DNA from: Xenopus tropicalis
Lineage: Eukaryota > Chordata > Amphibia > Anura > Pipidae
NCBI RefSeq assembly: GCF_000004195.4
Contig: NC_030678.2
Coordinates: forward strand, 133,859,047 to 133,923,046
DNA length: 64,000 nucleotides
Direction: 5' to 3'
Part shown: positions 1 through 11,530 of the stretch, one piece after another
Layout of the letters: each line of letters starts with the position of its first letter
Numbering within the stretch: position 1 is the first letter of the stretch
Made by a program: the position numbers and the translations under genes
The notes under the pieces: generated by a model
What the model was told of the DNA's origin: nothing
Database searches by the model: none
Seen by the model: only the letters and a program-made list of their open reading frames with translations

Positions 1-256
1 GTAACAAGTTGCCAAGTGTGGGAGGGAGCGACGCATTATGGGAATCTTCTCTACCCTGCTCAGCATTTTTTTTTCCTGTTTGGCTTCTGATCTTCTGAAC
101 AGATTGAGGCACTATTGAGACAACTGAAGGTATGCCTGCAGCTTGAGATTAACTCTTTATTAGCCTTTCCTTCTTCTTTAAGGGCACTATTGAGACAACT
201 GAAGGTATGCCTGCAGCTTGAGATTAACTCTTTATTAGCCTTTCCTTCTCCTTTAA
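1..256 (+). mobile_element. T2-type MITE, right part, cut by window edge
   Basis: Bases 1-107 match 21127-21236, the right part of the complete element at 20777-21323. It ends TTCTCCTTTAA at TTAA 253-256, the terminus of T2/Kolobok-type MITEs. The last 75 bases are duplicated in tandem (108-182 and 183-257), which the copy at 20777 lacks. The left part is outside the window. Confidence 0.8.
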
Positions 257-961
257 AAAATAAATCTGGTGCACATCCAAGCTGTTATAGAGAATATAAA
301 TCATGGCACCACCTGAGATTTTAGTTTTAACATTGAACTTTGTTTTTGTTCAGACTTACCTTTTGGTGTACCTACAATTCAATGCTCTTTGTTGTCACTG
401 TGAGGATTCTTTTTGTCTTTAGAAACATTGCTTTATGAAACACACAAGATCAAAGTAACAGCCGATGCCTCAGTTTTTTACGGTACAATATATTCCATTA
501 TTATGTCTCTAAAGTGAGACACCCTGCAAGAGGGCTGAATATATTATTTTACATGTGCTGTAATAAGGGATCTGTTCATTGTATTTTATGAGAATTCACT
601 GGTTCCTGTTGTGTTCTTTACACTGTATGCCCTCTTTTTCTTTTAACAAGAGTTTTTCATTTTGATAGACAAATGTGATTTTTTTTTTTCCTTTCGTAAG
701 CAGTAAATGTCACATCTAGCTATGACAACCACTTTTGATCTCTCTTTATCTCATTCAAAATATTAAGGCTTTTAGAAAAATAAAGATTCAAACCTCTCTG
801 AGAAAAGGAATATAATTAGTACATTTATACCTAATATTAACAGTTGTTTGTAATTTTCAGCTTTTCTAATTTGTTGATCTGTATTTTTTTTTCCCATTAT
901 TTTTTTACTCTGTAGCCATAGTGCAGGATTAGAACTAAACCAGTAGCACCATACAATAGGA

Positions 962-1249
962 CAGGGATCCCCAACCTTTTATACCCATGTGCCACATTCA
1001 AATGGAAAAAAGTTTTGGAGAGCAATGCAAGTTCCCGAGGTGCCAATAAGAGCTATAATTGGCTATTTGACAGCCCATATGTTGACTGGAAGTCTACAGA
1101 AGGTTCTGTTTGGCAATTACGCTGGGTTTTTATGCAATCAAAACTTGCATCCTAACCAGAAATTCAAAATAAGCAACTGCTTTGAGACCACTCGGAGCAA
1201 TATCCAAAGGGATGGTGAGCAACATGCTGCTCATGGTTGGGGAACACTG
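962..1249 (+). mobile_element. hAT-type MITE, CAGGGATCCCCAACC family
   Basis: Terminal inverted repeats CAGGGATCCCCAACC (962) and GGTTGGGGAACACTG (ending 1249). The body matches the element at 60295-60931, including a segment reading GAGCAA..CAAG and the GACTGGAAGTCTACAGAAGG region. Unlike that copy, no clear 8-bp target duplication remains, so it looks older. No coding capacity. Confidence 0.7.
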
Positions 1250-1454
1250 TTTGATTTGGGGTTTTTGGTTGCTTAATTCTTTAGTTGTCAATCAAACTGT
1301 ATCTAAACCCTTAGTGACACATGACTTTAAAGCTCTTGGCAACTATTAGTGAACTTGGTCCTGTGACCCGCAAGTGCTAGGCTAGCCCCTCTTCTCACAC
1401 CCTCCTTTCCCACTTGGCAACTTTAGTCCCTTTGCTCAGCAAGTTGCTGTGCAA

Positions 1455-1759
1455 CAGGCCCGGAACTAGGGGTAGGCAGAAGAAGCACCTGCCTAGGGCA
1501 CAACAATGGGGAGGGCGCCAGGCAGGTACCTCTCCCTTGTCATTGCCACCGCCGCTTGACATTACACAGCAGGGGCAATGACTCTCCCCCGCAACAGCAT
1601 TGCGCATGCGTGTGCAAGACATGCAGGGACGGGGTGCTGACCAAAGTTAAATATAAATTAGTGGCAGAAGCGATAAGGACAAGAGGCATTGCTGACTGCA
1701 CCACCTGTTCAAGTACTCTAGACATCTGCCTCTTCTGCCTACCCCTTGTTCTGGCCCTG
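1455..1759 (+). mobile_element. hAT-like MITE, TIR with GGGGTAGGCAGAAGA
   Basis: About 29-bp imperfect terminal inverted repeats: CAGGCCCGGAACTAGGGG at the left and CTTGTTCTGGCCCTG at the right, each with GGGGTAGGCAGAAGA or its complement. The interior contains an NRF1-like palindrome TTGCGCATGCG near 1600. A related fragment lies at 37875-38038. The two overlapping reading frames here are not genes. The 8-bp duplication expected for hAT is not evident. Confidence 0.6.
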
Positions 1760-1933
1760 TGTATTTATACCTCCGTCCTTTCAAATCCCTTTACTATACA
1801 CTGATGATCTTCGTTTAACTAATTAGTTTGACAGAGTTTGTTGCACCAGTGATGATTTAGGTGCTTATTATTAAAGGGGGTGTATTTTCTATAGCGCCAA
1901 GACTTTTCTGCAGCACTTTTACAGAGATTATAC

Positions 1934-2707
1934 CGTATATACATACCGTAAGTATGAGCCGATCTGAAAATAAGGCGAGGTGCCTAATTTTACCTAAGAA
2001 AACTGGAAAAACTTATTGATTCGAGTATAAGCCTAGGGTTGAAAATGCAGCAGCTACTGCTAAGTTTCAATAATCAAATAATTAATAAAGGACACTCAGA
2101 GTGACCCCCTGTGAACTCTTCATAAATATATAATGTTGGCAGCTGCAGATTAGGGAAAGGTGGATGGAGGACCCCTTGACCCTCCTGCCTTAAAGCTGCC
2201 ATAATAAGTATCAAGATAAGAGTGCTAATATGAAGATACTTTAACATTTAGTTTAAAATAATTAATTATAGTCCCACTTTTGTCCAGTTGTTGTTTTGCA
2301 CCTACAGTAACTGCCTCCTTCTATTTACCCTTTTGTACCTTTTTATGTAGTTCCCACTTCACTCCATATTCAATGGGCGCATCTTGGAGGTTTCTGTGAC
2401 GTTTGTTAAATGCTGGCCAGTACTGAGCTACATAATATGTTGCTGGTCTCAAAAGACCTATGATGTATGATCTGTAGTTATTGGCAAAGCAGCATGAAGT
2501 TCCAACCCAGAGTAATCTGGCAATGCTCTATTTGGGTAACTTCTGCTACCAATATGCTATATCTGCTTGCAAGTATATTGGGACAATTGTGCGCGCGCAC
2601 ATGCTGACGCATACGCGGACACTCACGGGGGGGTTGCTCGACGAATAAGCCAGGGGACTCGAGTGTAAGCCGAGGCTGAGTTTTCAGCTGAAGTATATGC
2701 GGTACTT
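1934..2707. mobile_element. foldback repeat with ACCGTATATAC / GTATATGCGGTAC ends
   Basis: Outer ends are inverted copies of an ACCGTATATAC-type sequence. Inside each end is an inverted pair of the GAGTATAAGCC / GAGTGTAAGCCGAG motif. Interior is AT-rich and non-coding, with a GC-rich patch at 2590-2640. Probably an old non-autonomous DNA transposon; exact limits are uncertain. Confidence 0.45.
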
Positions 2708-2906
2708 CATTTTCATCAGTCCCTGCCCCAGAGGAACATACGATCTAAACTACCTATCACATTCACACACAGTATAGTCAGAAGTGAGAAGCCAGGTAAC
2801 CTGCCTGCATGTTTTTGCAGTGTGTGAGGAAACCCAAGTAGACACTGGGAGAATGCACAAACTCCTTCGCGTAGTGCCCTGGCTGGTATTAACTCAGGAC
2901 CCCAGC
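2700..2906 (-). repeat. tRNA-derived SINE, body and tail
   Basis: On the minus strand it reads a tRNA-like B-box region (TCCTGAGTTAATACCAG), then GGGCACTACGCGAAGG, GGGTTTCCTCACACAC, and a tail TCTGGGGCAGGGACTGATG. The same family appears at 36950-37105 (body and tail) and 53277-53372 (tRNA-like head). The 5' tRNA part is incomplete here. Confidence 0.6.
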
Positions 2907-4309
2907 ACAGCAAGTTTTCACTTTGACATAAGAGTGAACCCTCTCACAGTTTTTTTTATTTTATGCATCAGCAACCACAAACAGGTAAGACTGTGATGAT
3001 GGTTTAAGTTTATTAAGTTTACTTCTGTTTTGGCACTCTCTCATTCATTTTCCTTTTATGTTGCTGTCAGCTTGAGAGGTACAGAACAATGAATGCAAAT
3101 ATTGCAAAAAAACACACAAAATGTGAAATGAAGTCTAGTTGCAAAATGGCTTAGAATATTGCTGTCTATTTTATATAAAAGTGATTTGCACCTTTTAATA
3201 TAGCTCAACATTCACAGTAGGGTTTTTGAAATATTTTATTTCACTTCTTAACTTAAGTAATGAATCTCAAGCAGCAGGATCGATCAGAATTAAATAGAAT
3301 CTTTGCACCAATTTAGTTCTTGCTTTGGTTCTTGAAATGTTAAATAAATAGACCCAGTGGTGTTTTGCATACTGATAGCATTCTGTTTCAACATTTGCTT
3401 ACTAACCTGAAATGCAACCCAAATACATTTATCCTTAGATAGAAAAATGTTAATGAAATAAGCCTAATTGTGGTCCAGGGATGAGAATGAGAAATGTTGA
3501 GTGAAGGAATAGGGAGGTAGTCTCTTTTTGCCTTTAATGAAAAGGCAAAAAGGGAAATTTATTTTCACCACTAAACATCTTTCAATTATAGAGTGGTCAT
3601 GCAATAGTAGTTTGAAAAATAGACCTTCTGTGGTTACCTATATCAATTTATTAAAGGACACCGGCATTCTGTTCGATATGGCTTCCCATTTAAACATTTT
3701 TGACCATTATTCAAAGGTTATCATAAGTGGACTTTTTAAAATCAGTTTATATGTGTATATATGTGAATTCTACTTAATACTCTATAGTTACAAATTTATG
3801 AATGAAAACAATCTGAAATTGCTACATATTTACACTGACTTGGGGGGTGGAGGGGCAATTTGTTAGGCACCCTTGGTGTTTCTAAGTGCTGGCTCGCTAT
3901 CCTGCACTGAGGCAACTTCTCTTCAAGAAAGCACTGGAACTGTAGTTCCAGGCCACCTATTTCTCCCACTTTTGCCTGGGTATCCTCTGGGCCATTGAGC
4001 ACATGCAAAGTAGAGGAATCTGCAAAGACTGAACATGTGCTTACCCAGGGCAGGAAACAATTGTGACATAGAGCTCAGAAGAAAGTAATCCACAAGGAAA
4101 AGGAGAGCCATCACAACATAGCTGGTTAGAGGCTAGATCCACTGGGGTAAGCCAGAGTTGCACCTCCCAATGAAGTTCAGTTAGGGAAGGAGTTGAGGAT
4201 ATTCTTGGAACTATGGGTGCATAGCTGTTACTACAACTTTTTACTATATCTTTAACCTTTTTATGAGCTACGGGGGATTAAATAGTAGATCTCAGTGTGG
4301 CGTTTTAAC

Positions 4310-4600
4310 TAAGGGCTCTGGTACACGGGGAGATTAGTCGCCCGCGGCAAAACTCCCTGCTCGCGGGCGACTAATCTCCCCGAGTTGCCTTCCCTCTGCC
4401 ATCCCACCGGTGAACATGTAAGTCGCCGGCGGGATGGCAGACGCGGCGGCGCGATTTCGCGCAAATCGCCGAAAAAGACTCGCGAGTCTTTTTCGGCGAT
4501 TTCGGCGTCATTGTGCATGCGCACAGCGCCATAGCTAAGCGCCGGCAAATAGAGGAGGGCCCTGCGGAGACCACACGGTCAAGTAAAAACATTTTTTTTA
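4310..4600. mobile_element. foldback MITE, GGGGAGATTAGTCGCC family
   Basis: Begins with the family end (GGTACACGGGGAGATTAGTC) and has successive internal inverted repeats: GCGGGCGACTAATCTCCCC against the left end, GCCATCCCACCGG against CCGGCGGGATGGCA, and TCGCCGAAAAAGACTCGCG against its complement. Related copies are at 11293-11530, 14065-14610, 30643-30797, 32540-32812 and 58856-59035. The copy at 30643 has a 3-bp TAA duplication, suggesting the PIF/Harbinger superfamily. Right end not clear here. Confidence 0.65.
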
Positions 4601-4611
4601 AGTATATCGGT

Positions 4612-4700
4612 AGGCTATATTCGGACCATAAGACGCAGGGACTTTTTCCCCCCACTTCTGGGGGAAAAAAAGTGCGTCTTATGGTCCGAAAAATACGGTA
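4612..4700. repeat. foldback hairpin 50 bases upstream of the micro-exon
   Basis: Arms TTCGGACCATAAGACGCA (about 4620-4637) and TGCGTCTTATGGTCCGAA (4673-4690) with an inner inverted repeat of CTTTTTCCCCC and GGGGGAAAAAAAG. The hairpin ends at about 4690; the 3' splice site of the 36-nt exon is at 4750. Confidence 0.75.
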
Positions 4701-4750
4701 TATATTTGAGTAGATGTTTGCCAACTTCTTGTCTTTTTGTTGTCTTGCAG

Positions 4751-4786
4751 GTCAATCTGATGACAAATCTGAAAACCGGGTTATAG
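4751..4786 (+). CDS. gtf2f2: gtf2f2 micro-exon (36 nt, partial CDS)
   Basis: This is a 36-nt exon of the TFIIF small subunit RAP30, which binds RNA polymerase II with the large TFIIF subunit during initiation. It is preceded by a pyrimidine-rich tract ending TTGTCTTGCAG (4740-4750) and followed by a consensus donor GTAAGT (4787-4792). Only one frame is open: two bases, eleven codons reading QSDDKSENRVI, then one base G. That final G joins to AT at 27533 to make the GAT (Asp) that opens the conserved DKLALEG segment, so the exon adds 12 codons without shifting frame. The mammalian protein as I recall it goes directly from a serine-rich loop to DKL, so this exon would lengthen a loop at the edge of the N-terminal dimerisation domain. 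Splice sites and phase are seen directly. Whether it is constitutive, alternative or unused is not known. The preceding exon is outside the window. Confidence 0.72.
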   Translation, partial: VNLMTNLKTGL

Positions 4787-7779
4787 GTAAGTGGCATATG
4801 AATCAAAGCTTTTCTTTATTAACCTTAATTTTGCTGTAAGATAAAATTAATGTGGAAAGATGTGTAGAGCAGAAATTGCATTTAATTAATGATAACTTTA
4901 TCTGATTCTCTTGTACAATCTGGATTAGCATGAAATGGATTGAGGAAAACCTGAAGCCCATGTCAAATGCATTAATCTTATTTAGTTGTTAGTCTTGCTC
5001 TTCTGGCAGAAATGTCTTTTTATAATTCCCTTTGCAAATTGGCTGCTACATTAATACATTTATGGCTCGTGCTTGCAATTTGCTGGGAAGTCTAGATGAG
5101 AAATATTGCTTTAAAAAGGTGAGATGCTGTACAAGTTTGGTTTACTGCATTAGGATTAGAAAACAATATCTAACCATTGTGACATCTTAAATACCCTTCT
5201 TACATACTTCCCTATCTTTTATTAAGGCATCTGCAAATCAAGCACTATTGTTACTGAAAATGCCTTGGGTTTATATATAGCATATTTTCTGTATTATTTC
5301 TGACTATATGGCCATTTAACCAATTGTTAACATATTTAACATTGTTCCACGTGGCCTCTTTGTATTCCTAATTGTGGAATATTAAGTGTGTGTTTTTGTG
5401 TAAATAAGATAGCACAACTGCATTGCACAGAATTTTTAGGTGCGCCTGACTGTGGTGTCTATTGTGCCTTTTCAAGTCATTGGTTGACCGTATGCCACAT
5501 ACAACATACCCAACTTCCCCAGATTGATCCATGTTCAAGAGCATCTGTTTACATCTGAATACATCTTTATCTTGTTTAATATGCTTTTAAGAGGAAATTC
5601 AAGTACACTGAATACATCTCTTGGCCTGTTGAGAGATTTTTGCATATTTGTGCCTGTATTTCTGTTTATTTATAGTTAGACATTGGACCCATTTAAGTTG
5701 TCCTTAGGTTGTTGCTGTCATTCTTGAATTTAGTTGCCACATGTTTTCTTGCAATTACATGGCAAAACAGGGATGAGAGATAATAATATAATGTAGTTTA
5801 TTATTTAGTTGTTTTGTATTTTTAATTAACTTATTTTACTTCATGTTTAGGTCCTTTTTATAATATTCAAAAGCCATTGTATTGTAATCAGGTTGCTGCC
5901 TAAAATTATAGTCATCCAACAAGCCTAATTAAAGGGTTCAGGAGTCATCAGTAACTAGTAAAGTTGATGAAACCATATTTCTCACTTGATCTAGCAGTTT
6001 TATTTGTACCTCAATGGCCAACAATATTCTGTGATGCATTACATGCCCAACACGTCGACACACAATACAACTATGTATCCATGTTATCTCACACAGGCAT
6101 CTAAAAAAACAATTTTTATGTGTCTAAAATAACTTTCATCACAAAACATTACTTAAAAAAATTACAATTTGAAAGCATGCTTAAATAAATGGGCAGATGG
6201 GTCAGTTGTCCTGATCCCCAGGGCCACTCTTGTCATAAGAAAAGGTGAGAACCCCTTATTAGCCTTTTCAAATGCTGTAACTGTTGAATGAATCATCCTT
6301 TAGAAATGACAGAATCCTCGTTCTACTCATAAAACTCAGAGTATTGGCATCATTTGTGCCACAATACTTTACTGACTAGCGTTATGCATAGGGCTTGGAA
6401 GATAGACCCATACCAACAGGGGGAAGTGGTGACAGCATCATAGAAAATGAAAAACAAAATTAATTCATGTTAGGATTTGTATTAAAATAAATAAGATACT
6501 GGATGGGTTTATATCTGGTTTGAGTAAAATGCACAACTCTAGCTATTGCTAACTAGTTTCTCATGATCTGGAGAGCAAAGTGGATGCATAATGGAGAAGA
6601 AGATTATAGTTAAATCTATAATTAGTTGCATGGTATCTTGATTACTATGATGGTAAAGTACAAAACTTTTTTTTGCTGCAATTTGGAAAAACTGCTCAGT
6701 CCTTATTAATTAAATATCCCTTACTGACCCTGTGTCCGCTTATTGATCTAGGTTTGACAGGCTCACTTTAAGTAAGGAGGTTCATTTGCCTGGATTAGCA
6801 GCAGGAGTCCTTCATGATATTGAAATATTTGCTTGGGGAGCTGCTGGAGCTCAGATCTTGATAATAGAACTGGGGGAGGGCAGCAATCCTCAGGGACACC
6901 ATATGCTAGTGGACTGCACCCCTGCTATGTTACCACAGTGATGCTTCATTATTTTATGTTTAATCTCTTAAGGGTTACCCGTTATGAGAGCAGAATAAAT
7001 TCTCCTGCCTACTCATATTAGTGAAGCATGAGTGTTAATTAGTATATTTGTCATGCTGTTACCCCAGTTTGCTAGTTGCCGATTCTTTTGTTTTGTTGTT
7101 TATGAAACAATTTAATTGCTAGAGGGAACATATATACCTTATTTATAAGTAGGCTTTATCTTCCATTTATGTTCTCTTTGAGGGCACAACATACTGTTTA
7201 CAAAAGAACCCATTGCACACAATCTCATATATCATTCTAGAATAGATTGTGACATCTTTGTTAAGAATAACATTTGGTTTTATGTTAACTAAAGAAGTGT
7301 TAAGCTGAAACATCCTCCAATGTTCATCAATCATGATGATCAGTAATCTGTTTGTGTGCCCACATAGCAAGTTAGCAGATGACTTCAGAGGTACCAGTGA
7401 AGGTCAGTGGTTCACACTAATCGCGTTAAAGTGGAATGGATTTTGATTTTGTGGACTTCCCTACTTTAGCCATAGTATGGCATGTAATGGTTAAGTAAAT
7501 CAGACCATATGTCACCAGCTTCAAGTCATTTAACCTGTTTGGGTGCAGTCTCTGTTCCCTTATGCAGAATTCCAAATGTGTTTTCCTAGACTTTCTTAAT
7601 TTTGTCATATACACTTGCAAAACTTTGTTCTATTTTAAATGTAGTTTGTAGATAAAAGAATTGTCAGAGCAAGAATTCTTCTTCCACCTGCATGTCTGAC
7701 GATTCAGCTCTTAACGTTAGTAGAAAAAAACAAAAGATTTGATCAGGAAGGATCATAATTGTAATGTGTATGGCCACCT

Positions 7780-8088
7780 TAAAGCTGGCCATACACGTGG
7801 CGATCTGCCGATGTTTCGTGCGACCATCGGTCAGATCCGCCACACACCATTCAGGGCTGAATCGGCAGGTAAGGAGGTAGAAACAATAGGATTTCTACCT
7901 CCTTCTGCCGATTCAGCGCTGAAGGGAGATTTTGGTCAGGCGCCTTCTATGGCGCCCGATCAAAATTTTCAAACTGGTCCGATCGGCAAGTCGGCCGATA
8001 TCAGCAGCTTCCTGCGATATCGGTCGACTCGCCGACATACCATACACGCACCGAATATCGATTATCGGTGCGTGTATGGCCACCTTTA
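7780..8088. mobile_element. foldback MITE, GGCCATACACG family
   Basis: Ends are TAAAGCTGGCCATACACG and CGTGTATGGCCACCTTTA. The inside is a set of nested inverted repeats rich in CGATCGG-type sequence, for example TGCCGATTCAGC pairs and AGGAGGTAGAAA against TTTCTACCTCCT. The predicted reading frames across it are by-products of this composition. Similar fragments lie at 25062-25185 and 36595-36800. Confidence 0.7.
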
Positions 8089-8370
8089 GTTTGTGAATAC
8101 TTCCAGTGGTGTTTTCCCCATTCTTTGTTAGTAAGTTTCCAATGTCACATTGCCTTATCAACACTGTAAACATCAGGAGCTCTCCATAGACTCCAATAGA
8201 CTATAATGTTTTTGTAACATTTTATCACAACAAAATTATAATTCGCTGTTTCTAGTTTAAAGTTTGTTGAATGGGGAAATGTTTTATATAATCTATGCAA
8301 AGTTGCTTATGTATCATACTATCACACCAAATCTATGGAATTGCTTAAATTTATTAAAACTCTGGAGCAA

Positions 8371-8560
8371 TTAAAGGAAAAGTAACACTAACATTTTTTA
8401 AGAAAAAAATCTATTCTACCCTGCCCCAATAATTGCCCTATTCTGCACACCATTAATTATTCTGAATGCTTTATTAGAAAACACCTGCTAAAACTTGGCT
8501 TCTGGTCATTTGAAATAGGGCGATACGGCAATGCAGGGCAGAATCCACCATGCAACGACT
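8371..8560 (+). mobile_element. T2-type MITE, left half only
   Basis: Starts TTAAAGGAAAAGTAACACTA and follows the left half of the complete element at 60412-60767 through AACACCTGCTAAAACTTGGC. No matching right terminus follows, so the copy is truncated. Confidence 0.65.
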
Positions 8561-8938
8561 GATTTAAACAGAAGATGTTTCTTTATGTAGTTGGCTAAAG
8601 AGCGGCTAGATGCCCAAAAGCTACATTCTGTGTATAAATCTCAGATAATTATTTTTCCTGAATTCCTTTTACTACCTTGCTAGGTGTTCACACCAACTTT
8701 TCTTAATCCTGAACCATTATATTTTATTCTAAATCGGATAAAAACTCTCACAGCATTAAAGTACACTTAATAAACCTAAGACGTCTGAATATAACAAGAT
8801 TTTAAGATGAAAATCTCTATATTGAAATCATTAAAGTAAGTGAGCTGTTGCAGACTTCTTAGTGCTTCTTTTCAAAAACCTGGAAACCCAATTTATTCTT
8901 CAAAATGTTCAAAATCTTCTGTACTTTCTCTGGTGCCT

Positions 8939-9400
8939 TTAAAGGAGACATATCCTATGAAAATTATGAATGTACCAGTGAATTATACTCCTCTAGATAT
9001 AGAAGGATTGTGCTTTAAAAAGTTGTGTTTCTGACTGGCTGAATTCTCTGGATGAGCTGGGGAGCCGGCGGCCCTCTGTACCCTGCACTGTAGGATAGGA
9101 ACCAATCAGCAGCTAGGCTGACCTGATAGGGAACTAAAGCCTGTCTGTGCGTGTGTGAGTGCAGGGCTGTGATTGGCTCTCCCCCTCCTACTGGGCTTCT
9201 GGCAGGGACCGTTAGGACACGCCCACTCTTCATTTCACACTGGACAGAGAAGTGAGAGGATCTATAGGGAGCTCCAATAAAGGGGCCATTGTTACAGATA
9301 GGGTTAATGTTTAGCACAAAGTGAAACCAGCACCGTATATTATTCATAATTGCCTACAAAATTAGGGTTTTACCCCATTTATCCAATATGTCTCCTTTAA
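8939..9400. mobile_element. T2-type MITE, complete (AGGAGACATAT ends)
   Basis: Perfect terminal inverted repeats TTAAAGGAGACATAT and ATATGTCTCCTTTAA including the TTAA target site. Interior is moderately GC-rich and carries two ATTGG/CCAAT boxes (GGAACCAATCAGCAG near 9100 and GTGATTGGCTC near 9170). Non-coding. Confidence 0.85.
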
Positions 9401-9496
9401 AAAAAATGTCAAAGGAAAATTTTGTAGTTAGGAGATTTCAATGTGCTATGTCAATCACAAGAAAAATCTCTTCAAATCCCATCCCATCTACTAGAG

Positions 9497-10571
9497 CAGG
9501 CGTCGGGAACCTATGGCTCGCGAGCCAGATGTGGCTCTTTTGATGGCCACATCTGGCTCGCTGCCAAATCTGTAATATAAATAAAAATCTGTAAATAAAA
9601 GAATCCGCATCCGGCCCCTTATACCTTGCCCCTAGCATCCGGCCGATCGAGCATCGTCCTCCACAGGAAGTGGAGCGCGGAGGAAGTGACATCACACGCC
9701 AGCGATCGGCGCGAAAGCACTGTGCACCACAGGGGAAATCTGCATTGCCCCAGAGTAAGTTTCCGGCTGGGATAATTTTATATATATATGCATGGGCCGC
9801 TGTTGAGATATGTTGGCAGCATTGCGACTGAGAAGCGGAGTGGTGGAACTGCAGCTGGTGCGCATGTTGCGTCTGTAGATACTGAGGCATGTGTTGCTGG
9901 ACAGCACCGACCTGAGTTACATCCCTGGTGTCTCCGTCAGAGATTTTGAGCTACAAGTTGCTGACCTGAAGGCCTCAGACATGTGGGTGAATAAGTTCAA
10001 GTCACTGAATGAAGATTTGGAAAGACTTGCACGACAGCAAGCAGAGTTGGCGAGCAAACACAAGTGGGGAGAAATGAAAAAACTTCAACCTGCGGACCAG
10101 CTGATTGTCACAACTTGGAACACGCTTCCCGTCACATACCACACACTGCAGTGTGTGAGTATTGCTGTACTGACAATGTTTGGCTCTACATATGCATGTG
10201 AGCAGTCTTTCTCACATCTAAAGAACATTAAGACCAACCTACGATCACGTTTAACGGATGGAAGTCTCAACGCCTGCATGAAACTTAACCTCACCACGTA
10301 TCAACCAGACTACAAAGCCATCAACAGAACCATGCAACACCAGAGGTCTCATTAATGGTAAGTACTTTCTTCATCCCTGGTTAGCAACAGCATAACAACG
10401 TTATTAAAAAGAATTCAGAGGCTTATTGTACTTTTAAACGTGTTGGACTTACATAAAATGCACACATTTACTTGTATTTAGTTTTAATAATATTGTACGG
10501 CTCTCACGGAATTACATTTTAAAATATGTCGTGTTTATGGCTCTCTCAGCCAAAAAGGTTCCTGACCCCTG
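9497..10571 (+). mobile_element. hAT transposon deletion derivative with 8-bp target duplication
   Basis: Ends are CAGGCGTCGGGAACC and GGTTCCTGACCCCTG, flanked by the perfect 8-bp duplication TACTAGAG (9489-9496 and 10572-10579). The element is 1,075 bp, far shorter than an autonomous hAT element, and keeps only the last part of a transposase gene. A subterminal inverted repeat around GCCAGATGTGGCTC lies just inside the left end (9525-9560). Confidence 0.9.
9891..10355 (+). pseudogene. hAT transposase C-terminal fragment (hATC dimerisation region)
   Basis: A 154-residue open frame inside the hAT element. The motif FGSTYACEQSFSHLKNIK (residues about 97-114) followed by TNLRSRLTDGSLNACMKL and YQPDYKAI is the C-terminal hAT dimerisation region, closest in style to the Charlie/ZBED-like transposases. 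The zinc finger, the catalytic Asp residues and most of the catalytic core are absent. The stop two codons before the first Met shows that the frame is not continued directly upstream. It cannot be an active enzyme; whether it is transcribed is unknown. Confidence 0.85.
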
Positions 10572-11292
10572 TACTAGAGTTACGCTCCTTGCTTGTTCTG
10601 TAACCAATATCACTTGAAGGTGTGACCACCTTTCCTGATGATTTCCAAAGGTTTATGAACAAAAAAAGCAACATACTAGGAAAGCTATAAATTTGGTCTA
10701 AATAGAAAAAAAAAGAATAAAAATGAAAAGATATTGCTATTTTGATCAAAATAAGAATATATCACTAACATTTTTGTGATTTTTGAAAACTTATTTAGAA
10801 ATCCACTGAATTCATGAATGTGGTAATACCAAAAATGTATAGTTTTATTTAGATTTCTGACTTGTATGTGTCAAAAACTCTGCACTCTACCAAGTACACA
10901 TGAGGAATCCAAAATGGGCAAATATGGCTTTCCTATCTCTACCCCCACTGATTACTGGCCGACACCAACATGCCCGAGAGGTAGGCCCAACAGGACTGGG
11001 ATCCATTGGGATTTTTTCCGGTGCTCTGTTGGTCCACTCCAACCTTGAATTCAAAGTACACTATGATCCCAGTTTGGGCGCCAGGGTGCATATGCTCCTA
11101 AACCTTTAATGCACATTTTAATAGTTTGCCCACGTGTGAGAGTGTTGTTATGGTTCCATTTTATATGTTTCAGCAGTTACCATTTAAAGTAGGTGTTTTC
11201 AGTTTCTGTCTCGGGTGTGGAGTCGAGACAAGTGGTTTTGTCTTTTTTTTTTCTTTTTGTTGTTGTTTTTAAATAAGCAGCCTGATACCTAT

Positions 11293-11530
11293 TAGGGTTG
11301 TGACAGACGGGGAGATTAGTTGTCGCGTGACAAATCTCCCCGATATGCCATCCCACCGGCTAGAATGTAAATCGGCGGTGGGATGCCATACGCGGCGCGG
11401 AGATTTGCCGAAGTTGCCTTGAGAGGAAACTTTGGTGATTTCGGCACCGCGTATGCCATCCCACCGCGATTTACATTCTAGCCGGTGGGATGGTATATCG
11501 GGGAGATTTGTCGCGCTGCGACTAATGAAT
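11293..11530. mobile_element. foldback MITE, GGGGAGATTAGT family
   Basis: Left end reads GTTGTGACAGACGGGGAGAT. A long internal inverted repeat pairs GATATGCCATCCCACCGGCT with AGCCGGTGGGATGGTATATC, and GATTTACATTCTAG with its complement. The inner part contains GAAGTTGCCTTGAGAGGAAA, shared with 32650 and 58990. Predicted proteins here follow from the repeat. Confidence 0.7.

Larger units (their letters stand above)
1..4750 (+). other. gtf2f2: gtf2f2 intron (left part, open at window edge)
   Basis: Intron upstream of the 36-nt exon. Recognised contents are a T2 MITE end (1-256), hAT-like elements (962-1249, 1455-1759), a foldback repeat (1934-2707), a SINE (2700-2906) and two foldbacks beside the exon (4310-4600, 4612-4700). 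In 258-950 and 2910-4300 I see only AT-rich sequence with no recognised feature. The short reading frames around 3528-3866 and 3796-4114 resemble no protein I know. Confidence 0.85.
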
